Made by a program: the position numbers and the translations under genes
Source: an uncultured Alphaproteobacteria bacterium
GTDB taxonomy: Bacteria; Pseudomonadota; Alphaproteobacteria; SP197
NCBI GenBank assembly: GCA_958295695.1
Contig: OY282363.1
Coordinates: 3,042,225-3,106,224, forward strand
Length of the DNA: 64,000 nt
Direction: 5' to 3'
Shown here: positions 7,221 to 15,150 of the stretch, piece by piece
How positions within the stretch are numbered: the stretch's first letter is position 1
Layout of the letters: each line of letters opens with the position of its first letter
Notes under the pieces: generated by a model
What the model was told of the DNA's origin: nothing
The model's database searches: none
The model's input: only the letters and a program-made list of their open reading frames with translations

Positions 7221-8009
7221 ATGCTGGGACGAGTGAAACAGGCGCCGATCCATGGTGCAGCCGCCGTGGCGCTGGCCCTCGCGTTGTCCGCCGCGCCGGC
7301 CCGGGCCGCGGCCTGCTCGGACTGGAACACCCAGGCGTTCTTCGAGGCCGCGACGATCAGCGGCGTGGCGTCCTGTCTGGATGTTGGCGCGGACCCCGGG
7401 ACGCGGGACGAACACGGCGAGACCCCGCTTCACCGGGCGGCGGCATTCAACGGCAACCCGGAGGTCGTCGCGGCGCTTCTCGACGCGGGAGCGGATCCGA
7501 AGGCGCGGACCGAGAGTGGCTTGACCCCGCTTCACTGGGCGGCGGCATTCAACGGCAACCCGGAGGTCGTCGCGGCGCTTCTCGACGCGGGAGCGGACCT
7601 CGGGGCGCGGGACGAGGCCGGTTTTACCCCGCTTCACGTGGCGGCGTTGTCGAACGACAACCCTGCGGTCGTCGCGGCGCTTCTCGACGCCGGTGCAGAC
7701 CCGAAGGCGCGGACCGAGAGTGGCTCGACCCCGCTTCACGCGGCGGCGGGGAACGAGAACCCGGCGGTCGTCGGGGCGCTTCTCGACGCCGGTGCGGACC
7801 TCGCGGCGCGGGACGAGAACGGCTGGACCCCGCTTCACTTGGCGGCGGCGTGGAACGAGAACCCGTCGGTCGTCATGGCGCTTCTCGACGCCGGTGCGGA
7901 TCCGAAGGCGCGGGACGGAAGCGGCGAGCTCCCCTTCGATCGTGCGGTCGACAACGAAGCCCTGGCCGGGACGGACGCCTACTGGCGGCTTCATGACGCG
8001 CGTTTCTGA
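7221..8009 (+). CDS. Exported ankyrin-repeat protein
   Basis: A 262-residue protein with a clear Sec signal peptide: MLGRVKQAPIHG, a hydrophobic core and cleavage after APARAA near residue 29. Five ankyrin units follow, each carrying TPLHxAA(A) and the consensus NPxVVxALLDAGAD, starting near residues 67, 101, 135, 169 and 202, plus a partial leading unit and a capping segment. The DNA of the units is almost identical, at exact 102-base spacing (99 for the last step). Ankyrin arrays bind other proteins; an exported one could act in the periplasm or outside. A longer frame from 7035 exists, but it lacks a signal sequence and only 7221 gives one. No partner gene is adjacent. Confidence 0.85.
   Translation: MLGRVKQAPIHGAAAVALALALSAAPARAAACSDWNTQAFFEAATISGVASCLDVGADPGTRDEHGETPLHRAAAFNGNPEVVAALLDAGADPKARTESGLTPLHWAAAFNGNPEVVAALLDAGADLGARDEAGFTPLHVAALSNDNPAVVAALLDAGADPKARTESGSTPLHAAAGNENPAVVGALLDAGADLAARDENGWTPLHLAAAWNENPSVVMALLDAGADPKARDGSGELPFDRAVDNEALAGTDAYWRLHDARF
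7422..7925 (+). repeat. Tandem 102-base ankyrin-coding repeats
   Basis: The string ACCCCGCTTCAC recurs at 7422, 7524, 7626, 7728 and 7827. Units 1 and 2 share long identical blocks (GGCGGCATTCAACGGCAACC onward). The fourth unit is one codon shorter. Such sameness at DNA level points to recent duplication or gene conversion. Confidence 0.9.
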
Positions 8010-8168
8010 ACGAGAACCGGGAGCGCGGCGGTCGATGGAGCGTCCCGCAGCCTTCGCGTCGCCGAGCGGCCCCCCGCCCAATCGCGGGACGCGGCGCGGC
8101 GGTGGACATGCCCGTCCTGTACTACACTGGGATGGCGACCGCCGAAGCGGCGCGCTGGCGAATCCCCA

Positions 8169-10538
8169 TCACCCCGAACGCGCGTCCCGCAGCGCCCGCC
8201 ACACGCGCAGCGGCGTCGCGGGCATGTCGAAATGCGTCACGCCCGCCGCCGAGAGCGCGTCGAGCACCGCGTTGGCGACGGCGGCGGGCGCGGCGAAGGT
8301 TCCGGCCTCGCCCGCGCCCTTGGCGCCCAGCGGATTGGTCGAGCAGCGGCTGGCGATGCGCTCGGACGAGACGGCGCACAGGGCGTCGGCCCGGGGCATG
8401 GCGTAGTCCATGAAGCTGCCGGTGACGAGCTGGCCGCCCGCCCCGTCGTAGCGGATCGCCTCCATGAGCGCCTGGCCCGCGCCCTGGGCGACGCCGCCGT
8501 GGATCTGGCCCTCGACGATCATCGGGTTGAGCTCGACGCCCAGGTCGTCGACCGCGACGTAGCCCACCAGCGCGACCTCGCCGGTGGCCTCGTCGACCGC
8601 GACCTCGGCGACATGCGCGCCGAAGGGGAAGGTGAAGTCCTCCGGGTCGTAGAAGCCCGTCTCGTCGAGCCCCGGCTCGCGCCCGTCCTCGCCGAATCCG
8701 CCCGCCGTGTGGGCGGCGTGCGCGACCGCGTCGAAGCTCACGGCGCGGTCCGTGCCGGCGACGGCGAAGCGGCCGTCCTCCAGCGCGATGTCGTCCGCCG
8801 CCGCTTCCAGCAGGTGGCCCGCGATGCGCCGGGCGCGCTCGACCACCCGGTCGCAGGCCAGCGCCACGGCGGGGCCGCAGACCACGGCCGAGCGCGACGC
8901 GAAGCTGCCCATCCCGCGCTGGACGCGCCGCGTGTCCCCGAACGCGACGTCGATGCGTTCGAGGCCGATCCCGGTCCGGTCGGCGACGACCTGGGCGAAG
9001 GAGGTCTCCTGGCCCTGGCCGTGGTTGTGCGTGCCGATGAACAGCGTCGCGGCGCCGGACGGGTGGACCTGGAGGCGGGCGCTCTCCCAGCTTCCGACCG
9101 TGGCGCCGATCGCGGGGGCGAGGTCCGACGCGCAGCCGCCGCAGTTGGCCGCGTAGGCCGCGATCCCCAGCCCCAGCAGCCGGCCCCCGGCGCGCGCGGC
9201 GGCGCGCCGGACCGGAAAGCCCGCGGCATCCGCCCGCTCCAGGGCGCGCTCCAGGAGCCGCGGCGCGTCGCCGCTCTCCAGCCTGTTGCCGAGAGCGGTC
9301 GCGAAGGGGAGTTCGTCGGCCCCGACCAGGTTGCGCCGGCGCAGCTCGGCGGCGTCGAGCCCCAGCTCGCGCGCGGCGCGGTCGATCAGCCGTTCGGTGA
9401 CGTAGACCGCCTCCGAACGCCCGGCGCCGCGATAGGCGTCGATCGGCGCGGAGTGGGAGAACACCGTGCGAACCTCGGCGAAGGCGGCGCCGAAGCGGTA
9501 GGCCCCCGGCAACGCGAACGTGCAGTAGATCGTCGGCACGGCGGGCGCGTGCTGGCTGAGGTAGGCCCCCATGTTGGCTGTCTGCGTCACGCGCAGCGCC
9601 AGGAAACGGAGTTCGGCGTCGAGCGCGAGTTCGGCGCGGGCGATGTGGTCGCGCGCTCCGGCGTCGGCCAGGAACGCCTCCGTCCGGTCGCCCACCCAGG
9701 CGATGTCGCGCCCGAGCCTGCGGGCCGCCCACAGGAGCGTCACGTCCTCGGGATAGACGTAGGACTTCATGCCGAAGCCGCCGCCGATGTCGGGCGCGAC
9801 GACGTCCAGCCTCGTTTCCGGCAGGCCGAACATCGCCGCCAGCGCACGCTGCAGCTCGTGGGGAAGCTGGCAGGCCGTCACCAGGGTCAGGCGGTCGAAG
9901 CCGGGGTCGTGGCGCGCCATGGAAACGCGGGGCTCCACCGGCATCGCCGCGATCCTGTGGTTGCGCAGGTCGAGGCCGACGACATGCGCGGCCCGCGCGA
10001 AGGCGGCCTCGGTCGCCTCCCGGTCGCCGTTGGTCCAGAGGAGGCTCGTGTTGTCGGGGCGTCCGGGCCACACCGCCGGCGCGTCCGCCGCCACGGCCTG
10101 CTCCAGCGTCGCGGCGGCGGGCCGTTCGTCGAACGCCGCGACGACCCGCTCGGCGGCCTCTCGCGCGGCGGCCTCGCTGTCGGCGATCGCGACGGCGTAG
10201 GGATGGCCGACGAACCGCACCGTGTCCGTCGCCAGCGCCGTCATGGGCGGCTTGAAGAGCGCCCCGCCGTCCGCGTTGGCGATGGTCCATTGCACCGGCA
10301 AAGGGCCCAGCCCGCCGTCCGCGAGGTCCCGGCCGGTGAAGACGCCGGCGACGCCCGGCCCCCGGCGCGCCTCGTCCACATCCTCCACCGTCAGTCCGGC
10401 GTGGGCGTGGGGCGACCGCAGGAACACCGCGCGCAGGGCGTCGGGCGGGATCAGGTCGCCGACATAGCGGCCGCGCCCGGTGAGGAAACGCCGGTCCTCC
10501 TTCCGCAACACCCGCGCGCCGATTCCCTCTTCCGCCAT
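8169..10538 (-). CDS. Molybdenum hydroxylase large subunit (xanthine dehydrogenase / CoxL form II-like)
   Basis: A 789-residue catalytic subunit of the xanthine oxidase family, which binds the molybdopterin cytosine dinucleotide cofactor and hydroxylates an aldehyde, purine or similar substrate. The N-terminus has the family opening GARVLRKEDRRFLTGRGRYVGDL; DIGGGFGMK is at 250-258; the loop AYRGAGR at 368-374 is the form II type, not the AYRCSFR of true CO dehydrogenases; GAKGAGEAG near the C-terminus carries the catalytic Glu. I chose the ATG at 10538 because the longer frame to 10646 only adds translation of the repeat at 10557-10655. The FAD and 2Fe-2S subunits normally encoded next to it are absent here. 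Confidence 0.92.
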   Translation of the reverse strand: MAEEGIGARVLRKEDRRFLTGRGRYVGDLIPPDALRAVFLRSPHAHAGLTVEDVDEARRGPGVAGVFTGRDLADGGLGPLPVQWTIANADGGALFKPPMTALATDTVRFVGHPYAVAIADSEAAAREAAERVVAAFDERPAAATLEQAVAADAPAVWPGRPDNTSLLWTNGDREATEAAFARAAHVVGLDLRNHRIAAMPVEPRVSMARHDPGFDRLTLVTACQLPHELQRALAAMFGLPETRLDVVAPDIGGGFGMKSYVYPEDVTLLWAARRLGRDIAWVGDRTEAFLADAGARDHIARAELALDAELRFLALRVTQTANMGAYLSQHAPAVPTIYCTFALPGAYRFGAAFAEVRTVFSHSAPIDAYRGAGRSEAVYVTERLIDRAARELGLDAAELRRRNLVGADELPFATALGNRLESGDAPRLLERALERADAAGFPVRRAAARAGGRLLGLGIAAYAANCGGCASDLAPAIGATVGSWESARLQVHPSGAATLFIGTHNHGQGQETSFAQVVADRTGIGLERIDVAFGDTRRVQRGMGSFASRSAVVCGPAVALACDRVVERARRIAGHLLEAAADDIALEDGRFAVAGTDRAVSFDAVAHAAHTAGGFGEDGREPGLDETGFYDPEDFTFPFGAHVAEVAVDEATGEVALVGYVAVDDLGVELNPMIVEGQIHGGVAQGAGQALMEAIRYDGAGGQLVTGSFMDYAMPRADALCAVSSERIASRCSTNPLGAKGAGEAGTFAAPAAVANAVLDALSAAGVTHFDMPATPLRVWRALRDARSG

Positions 10539-10556
10539 GACGCCTCCCGGCCGCGA

Positions 10557-10655
10557 CGCTATAGCGTTTCCGTCTTCGACGGAATCGCTGTCGCTCGTGT
10601 GTCGCTCGCGGCGAGCGGCCCCGGAGCGGTTCCGGCAAGGCCGCATCCGCTCTAA
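10557..10655. repeat. Dispersed hairpin repeat family 1, copy B
   Basis: GCTATAGCGTTTCCGTC-TTC-GACGGAATCGCTGTCGC forms the hairpin (10558-10595), followed by the family tail GTCGCTCGCGGCGAGCGGCC and GGTTCCGGCAAGGCCGCATC. It fills the gap between the divergent molybdenum hydroxylase and D-aminoacylase genes, so both promoters must lie in or around it. Confidence 0.82.
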
Positions 10656-10681
10656 CCTCGGGCGGCGAACGGGAGGCGGCC

Positions 10682-12127
10682 ATGGCGGAGCACGGCGTCA
10701 TCATCCGCGCCGGCGAGGTGATCGACGGCGCGAACCGGATGCGATTCCGCGCCGACGTGGCGATCGACGGCGACCGGATCGCGGCGGTCGGCGACCTCTC
10801 GGACGACACGGCCGAAACCGAGATCGACGCCGCGGGGCGGATCGTCTGCCCCGGCTTCATCGACGTCCACACCCACGACGACCGCATGCTGCGCGACGCG
10901 GGCGACATGACGCCCAAGGTGAGCCAGGGGGTGACGACGGTGGTCGCCGGCAACTGCGGCGTCTCGCTCGCCCCCCTCGTCGCCGCCGAACGACCCATGG
11001 AGCCCCTCGACATGGTGGGGCTGGAGGGCGACTACCGCTATCCCACCTTCGCGGGCTTCGTCGACGACCTGACGCGCCGGGCGCCCGCCAGCAACGCGGC
11101 GCTGCTCGTGGGCCACGGCACGCTCCGGCTCGCCGTCATGGACGACACCCAGCGCGAGGCGACGCCGGACGAGACCGCGGCCATGGAGGAGAAGGTGGCC
11201 GAGGCCATGGCCTCCGGCGCCGTCGGCCTGTCGACCGGCCTAGAGTATCCCCCGGCGCGCCGCTGCGGAACCGGGGAGGTGGTCGCGCTCGCCGCCGTCG
11301 CCGCCCGCGCGGGCGGCGTCTACGCCACCCACATGCGGAGCTACGGGGCGGACGCCAGGGCGGCTTTCGAGGAGGCCGTGCGGGTCGGACGGGACGCGCG
11401 CCTGCCGGTCGTGATCTCCCATTTCCACTGCCACGCCGACGGGAACCCCGGCCTCTGCGCCGAGGCGCTGGGCTGGTACGACGAGAGCCGCGGCGAGGGC
11501 GTCGAGGTCGCCGTCGACGCCTATCCCTACGAAGCCTCCTCGACCTCCATCCTGCCCCGGTTCGTGGAGAAGAGCGCGAAGGTTCTGGTCGCATGGTCGA
11601 AGCCGCATCCGGAGACGAACGGCCGGTACCTCCACGACATCGCCGCCGACTGGGGCGTCGACGCCGTCGACGCCGCCGAACGGCTCGCGCCGGGCGGCGC
11701 CATCTACTTCGGGCGCGACGAGGAGAACGTGAAGCGGCTGATGGCGCATCCTGCCGTCCTGATCGGGTCCGACGGCATTCCGCTCAACCCCCACCCCCAT
11801 CCCCGGCTGTGGGGAACCTTCCCGCGCGTCCTGGGCCGTTACGTCCGCGATCTCGGCCTGATGGCGCTGGAGGACGCGATCCACCGCATGACCGCGGCGT
11901 CCGCCGACCGCTTCGGCCTGCGGGACCGGGGCCGCGTGGAGACGGGCCGCCACGCCGATATCGTCGTGTTCGACCCCGCCGCCATCGCCGACAGGGGCGC
12001 CTACATGGAGCCGGAACGGCCCGCGGCCGGCATCGACCGTGTGCTCGTCAACGGCGTCGAGGTCTGGAACGCCCGGGGCCACACCGGCGCCGCGCCCGGC
12101 CGCGTCGTCGGCCGGCGCACCGGGTGA
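10682..12127 (+). CDS. N-acyl-D-amino-acid deacylase (D-aminoacylase), amidohydrolase superfamily
   Basis: A 481-residue amidohydrolase. The metal-binding HTH is in CPGFIDVHTHDD near residue 60, GNCGVSLAP near 97 is diagnostic for D-aminoacylases and dihydroorotase-like relatives, the SDG motif with the catalytic Asp is in LIGSDGIPLNPHPHPRLWGTFPRVLGRYVRD near residue 360, and the C-terminal small beta-domain has GRVETGRHADIVVFDP. The reaction is hydrolysis of N-acyl-D-amino acids to the free D-amino acid. Start ATG at 10682, GGAGG just upstream. Its TGA overlaps the GTG of the acetyltransferase relic, so those two were once coupled. Confidence 0.93.
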   Translation: MAEHGVIIRAGEVIDGANRMRFRADVAIDGDRIAAVGDLSDDTAETEIDAAGRIVCPGFIDVHTHDDRMLRDAGDMTPKVSQGVTTVVAGNCGVSLAPLVAAERPMEPLDMVGLEGDYRYPTFAGFVDDLTRRAPASNAALLVGHGTLRLAVMDDTQREATPDETAAMEEKVAEAMASGAVGLSTGLEYPPARRCGTGEVVALAAVAARAGGVYATHMRSYGADARAAFEEAVRVGRDARLPVVISHFHCHADGNPGLCAEALGWYDESRGEGVEVAVDAYPYEASSTSILPRFVEKSAKVLVAWSKPHPETNGRYLHDIAADWGVDAVDAAERLAPGGAIYFGRDEENVKRLMAHPAVLIGSDGIPLNPHPHPRLWGTFPRVLGRYVRDLGLMALEDAIHRMTAASADRFGLRDRGRVETGRHADIVVFDPAAIADRGAYMEPERPAAGIDRVLVNGVEVWNARGHTGAAPGRVVGRRTG

Positions 12128-12446
12128 GGGACATCGCGTTCCGTCCCGTCGCGGACGTCGGCGGACCGGCGCTCCGCGCCGCGATCCTCACGCTCGCCCG
12201 CCGGCGCCACAGCCGAGCCGAAATCGAGAGCCGGGCCCGCGGGCGGGGCCCCGACACCGATGTCGGGGCCATGCGCGCCGAAGGCCGCGCCACGGAGGTC
12301 GCCACCGACGGAACCGGGCGCGCGGTGGCGTTCCGCTCGGGCCGGGGTTCCACGAGCGGCCGGGCTACGGCCCGGTCGAGAGCCTCGCCTTCGAATCGCG
12401 CGGCGTTCCGGCCCCGGCGGCCTTTCGATCCGGCGATCCGAGGCGC
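12124..12446 (+). pseudogene. GNAT-type acetyltransferase relic
   Basis: GTG at 12124 overlaps the D-aminoacylase stop (GTGA). The first frame gives VRDIAFRPVADVGGPALRA and then AILTLARRRHSRAEIES, the usual opening of a GNAT domain. In a different frame near 12345-12420 appears GFHERPGYGPVESLAFESRG plus VPAPA, the typical end of such a protein (GY.PVES...ESRGV..PA). The middle, with the acetyl-CoA pyrophosphate loop (Q/RxxGxG/A), is missing. So both ends survive with an internal deletion and at least one frameshift. The AT-rich island begins just downstream. Its substrate is unknowable. Confidence 0.6.
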
Positions 12447-12575
12447 TTCCGTTTGGGAATTATGTGCGTTTCTACAAAGGATGAAGCGACAACCAGTCCG
12501 TTTCGTGCGGCAAGACAGACCAAACACCATTGTTCTTAACAAGCCAAGGTTGTGAATTAGTTGACGGAGCGCTTC

Positions 12576-13052
12576 TTAACCCTTAGAATGCGAGTTCCAA
12601 CACGGTCTGTACTTCGAGATTAGAACCTTTTCCAGAGCCTTTGTAGCTTTACGACTTTTCATACGGATTATCTCAATCTCTAGATTTTTCCTGTTGGCAT
12701 GAATCTTCTTGGCAGACGGTGTGGTGTTCCCAGCACTGCTCCCGCTGTCATGTTGCTGCATCCACCAGTGAAAGCCCTGCTTATAAATCACTCTCCCAAT
12801 GTAGACGATACAACCCAATCGAAGGCGGCAAATTCCAATATTTCGTACATATCGAAGGCGGTAAACTCCAATATTTCGTACATCGCGCCAATCTCCAGAA
12901 GAAATAGTGTCGATACGTTCCCACTTTTTCTCACACTCGTCCAGCGTATTCCCCTCGTAAGTTTTGTCCGGCGTAGTGTATTTTTGTGGTGCGCAAAACG
13001 CCGTTCTCAAGACAACTTGAACAATCTTCTTTATCTTGTTCCAGAAACTCAT
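12576..13052 (-). CDS. GIY-YIG-like nuclease-family protein
   Basis: A 158-residue protein in the AT-rich island. The GIY-YIG core is visible: NIGVYRL / NIGICRL, then GCIVYIGR near residues 76-83, a segment SSAGNTTPSAKKIHANRKNL, and the closing helix ATKALEKVLISKYRPCWN with the expected acidic residue and final Asn. Family members cut DNA with these residues, but the catalytic Arg expected after YIG (usually in a GGFRKRL-like helix) is not clear here (KQGFHWWMQQH), so activity is uncertain. An 11-residue unit of the GIY strand is duplicated by a 33-base tandem repeat. The start at 13052 has an AGAGG ribosome site. The N-terminus (WNKIKKIVQVVLRTAF) is a basic amphipathic helix. It follows the 48-residue gene by 84 bases on the same strand. 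Confidence 0.62.
   Translation of the reverse strand: MSFWNKIKKIVQVVLRTAFCAPQKYTTPDKTYEGNTLDECEKKWERIDTISSGDWRDVRNIGVYRLRYVRNIGICRLRLGCIVYIGRVIYKQGFHWWMQQHDSGSSAGNTTPSAKKIHANRKNLEIEIIRMKSRKATKALEKVLISKYRPCWNSHSKG
12819..12884. repeat. 33-base tandem duplication inside the GIY-YIG gene
   Basis: Two 33-base copies beginning TCGAAGGCGG are at 12819-12851 and 12852-12884 and differ at only a few bases. They encode an 11-residue duplication, DVRNIGVYRLR / YVRNIGICRLR, of the GIY beta strand. Confidence 0.9.
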
Positions 13053-13136
13053 GATTGTACCTCTTGCTCGGTACAGAGGCGGACATGTTGTCGCTCCCTC
13101 ACTGAAAGGTATCAATCATCGGCGGCACGCTGTTCC

Positions 13137-13283
13137 TTATCTGTCGTGCAACATGTTCAGAGTCTTTCCCAGAAGCCAGATGCAGCCTAGCGCGACTGTA
13201 CCAGCTACAAGCACGGCGACCCTATTCGTGTCGGAATTTTCAACTATGTCCTTGACCTCTTTCGAGACTGCGTCCATGCTCAT
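13137..13283 (-). CDS. 48-residue single-pass membrane protein of the AT-rich cassette
   Basis: The frame reads MSMDAVSKEVKDIVENSDTN, then one hydrophobic helix (about residues 21-43: VAVLVAGTVALGCIWLLG) and the end KTLNMLHDR. The ATG at 13283 has an AGGAAA ribosome site and lies about 30 bases after a strong promoter. The longer frame to 13451 would run back into the truncated peptidase and is not native. Composition matches the island, not the chromosome. I do not recognise the family. A small membrane peptide ahead of a nuclease-like gene could be an anchor, a toxin or a phage-type accessory protein; the sequence does not decide. Confidence 0.6.
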   Translation of the reverse strand: MSMDAVSKEVKDIVENSDTNRVAVLVAGTVALGCIWLLGKTLNMLHDR

Positions 13284-13312
13284 TTTCCTGTACCCCAATG
13301 TAGTGGACTGGT

Positions 13313-13342
13313 CATATATCTCCCTGAACCGAGTAACGTCAA
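13313..13342 (-). promoter_or_regulatory. Strong sigma70-type promoter at the right edge of the cassette
   Basis: On the reverse strand: TTGACG (13337-13342), 18-base spacer, TATATG (13313-13318); an ATATAT with 17-base spacing also fits. It is the best promoter match seen in the window, ends within about 10 bases of the composition boundary, and points into the 48-residue gene. Confidence 0.6.
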
Positions 13343-13349
13343 GATTTAT

Positions 13350-15042
13350 CGTGGCCCAGCCCTGGTGCGCGGGCCGGACCGGCATGATGGGAATCAGCTG
13401 GGGCGGGTTCAACTGCCTGCAGGTCGCCGCCCTGCGCCCGCCGTCGCTCAAGGCGGTCTACTCCGTCGCCTCGACCGACGACCGCTACGCCGACGACGTC
13501 CACTACGCCGGCGGCTGCCTGTTGGGCGACAACCTCAACTGGGGCGCGACCATGTCGACCTTCGCCATGCGTCCGCCCGACCCCGCGGTCGTGGGCGAAC
13601 GCTGGCGCGCCATGTGGCGCGAGCGGCTCGAGAACGCGCCCAACCTCGCGGCGCTGTGGCTCCGCCACCAGCGGCGCGACGGCCAGTGGACGCACGGCTC
13701 GGTTTGCGAGGACTACGACGCGATCGAGGCGGCGGTCTACATGGTGGACGGCTGGGCCGACGGCTACACCAACGCCGTGTTCCGCGCCGCCGCCGGCGTC
13801 CGGGCGCCGTTCCGCGGCCTCGTGGGGCCCTGGACCCACGCCTATCCGTGGAACGCCAGGCCGGGCCCCGCCATCGACGGTCTCGCCGACCTCCGCCGCT
13901 GGTGGGACCACTGGCTGAAGGACATCGATACCGGGATGATGGAGGAGCCGCGCCTGCGCTGCTGGATGCAGGAGGGCGTCGAACCCCGCACGTCCTATGC
14001 GCGCAGGCCCGGCCGCTGGATCGCCGAGGACGTCTGGCCCGGCTCGCGCGTCGAGCCCCGCGTCTTCCATCTCAACGCCGACGGGCGGGCGGCCAAGCCG
14101 AAGCGCGAGCGGGTCTTGACGCACCGCTCCGAGACGGTCGCCGGCCTGACCCATGGCGACTGGTGCCCCTACGGCTACGACGCCGAGATGCCGTCGGACC
14201 AGCGCGAGGAGGACGGCCGCGGCCTCGCCTTCGACACGGCCCCGCTGAAGCGCCGGATCGAGGTGCTGGGCCAGCCCGCCGTGGAGCTCGACATCGCCTG
14301 CGACGAGCCCCAGGCCCTGATCTACGTCCGCCTGTGCGACGTGGCGCCCGGCGGCGCCTCGACGCGCGTGACCTACGGCGTGCTCAACCTGACCCACCGC
14401 GATGGCCACGCCGCGCCGGAGGCCCTGGAGCCGGGCCGGCGCTACCGGGTCCGGGCGCCGCTCAACGACTGCGGCCACGCCTTCGCGCCGGGCCACCGCA
14501 TCCGGGTGACGGTGCAGACGGCGTGCTGGCCGCTGGTCTGGCCGTCGCCCAGGATGGCGACCGTCGGCGTGACGACGGGTTCGAGCGCGCTCACCCTGCC
14601 GGTCCGGCCGAGGCGCGGCCGGGACGCCGCGCTCCCGTCCCTCGGCAAGCCGGCGACCGCGCCGCCGCTCCCGGTCACGATGTGGCGGCCCTACCGCCGC
14701 GAGCGCACGATGAGCCGCGACTACGCCACGGGCGAGACGACCGTGCGCATGGTCAAGGACCGCGGCCGCTACCGGCTCGAAACGACCGGGACCGAGCTTT
14801 CGGGCGCGGGCGTCGAGACCTACACGATCGTGGACGGCGAGCCGCTCTCGGCGCGCGCCCGGGTGGACTACCGCGTCGCGCTCGGGCGCGGCGGGGACTG
14901 GGACACGAGAATCGACACCCGCTTCGAGCTCACGGCCACGGAGACCGACTTCCTGCTGACCGCCCACGCGGAAGCCCGCGACGGCGGCGTCCGCGTCTGG
15001 GCGAAGAGCTGGGAGGACACGATCCCGCGGGACGGGGTGTAG
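13350..15042 (+). pseudogene. CocE/NonD (peptidase S15) family hydrolase, N-terminus missing
   Basis: From about 13350 the sequence encodes AQPWCAGRTGMMGISWGGFN, the nucleophile elbow (GISWGG) of CocE/S15 alpha/beta hydrolases, followed by the cap and the rest of the catalytic domain (GPWTHAYPWNARPGPAIDG near 13830 holds the catalytic His) and the C-terminal jelly-roll, ending at TGA-equivalent TAG 15040-15042. These enzymes cleave acyl esters or X-Pro peptides. The usual first 110-150 residues, with the first strands and oxyanion-hole Tyr, are replaced by the AT-rich island. A longer open frame from 13036 exists only because the island happens to be open; its first 100 residues do not resemble the family. 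Presumed inactive. Confidence 0.8.
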
Positions 15043-15150
15043 GTTGTCCCGTCAATCCATCGCCCACGAATTGCAACGCCAGTATTGCGATGCGAAGACG
15101 CGGATCGCCTTCCATGAGCGTTGAATCATGGCGATACAGAGAGGTACAAC

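Larger units (their letters stand above)
12446..13350. mobile_element. AT-rich inserted cassette with own promoter and two reverse-strand genes
   Basis: Base composition falls from about 70% G+C to well under 50% at about 12446 and returns abruptly at about 13350. Inside, the reverse strand carries a promoter at the right edge (13313-13342), a 48-residue membrane protein and a GIY-YIG-like protein. The left flank is an acetyltransferase relic and the right flank is a peptidase gene that has lost its 5' part exactly at the boundary. I see no terminal inverted repeats, target-site duplication or integrase, so the type of element is undetermined. Foreign insertion or replacement is inferred; a chimeric assembly join is the main alternative. 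Confidence 0.6.

Noticed and set aside
7422-7925. Regular repeats that could suggest a CRISPR array
   Set aside because: They are in-frame ankyrin-coding units with no spacers.
13036-15042. 668-codon frame treating the AT-rich part as the N-terminus of the S15 hydrolase
   Set aside because: The first 100 or so residues have no similarity to S15 enzymes and come from the island, whose genes lie on the other strand.
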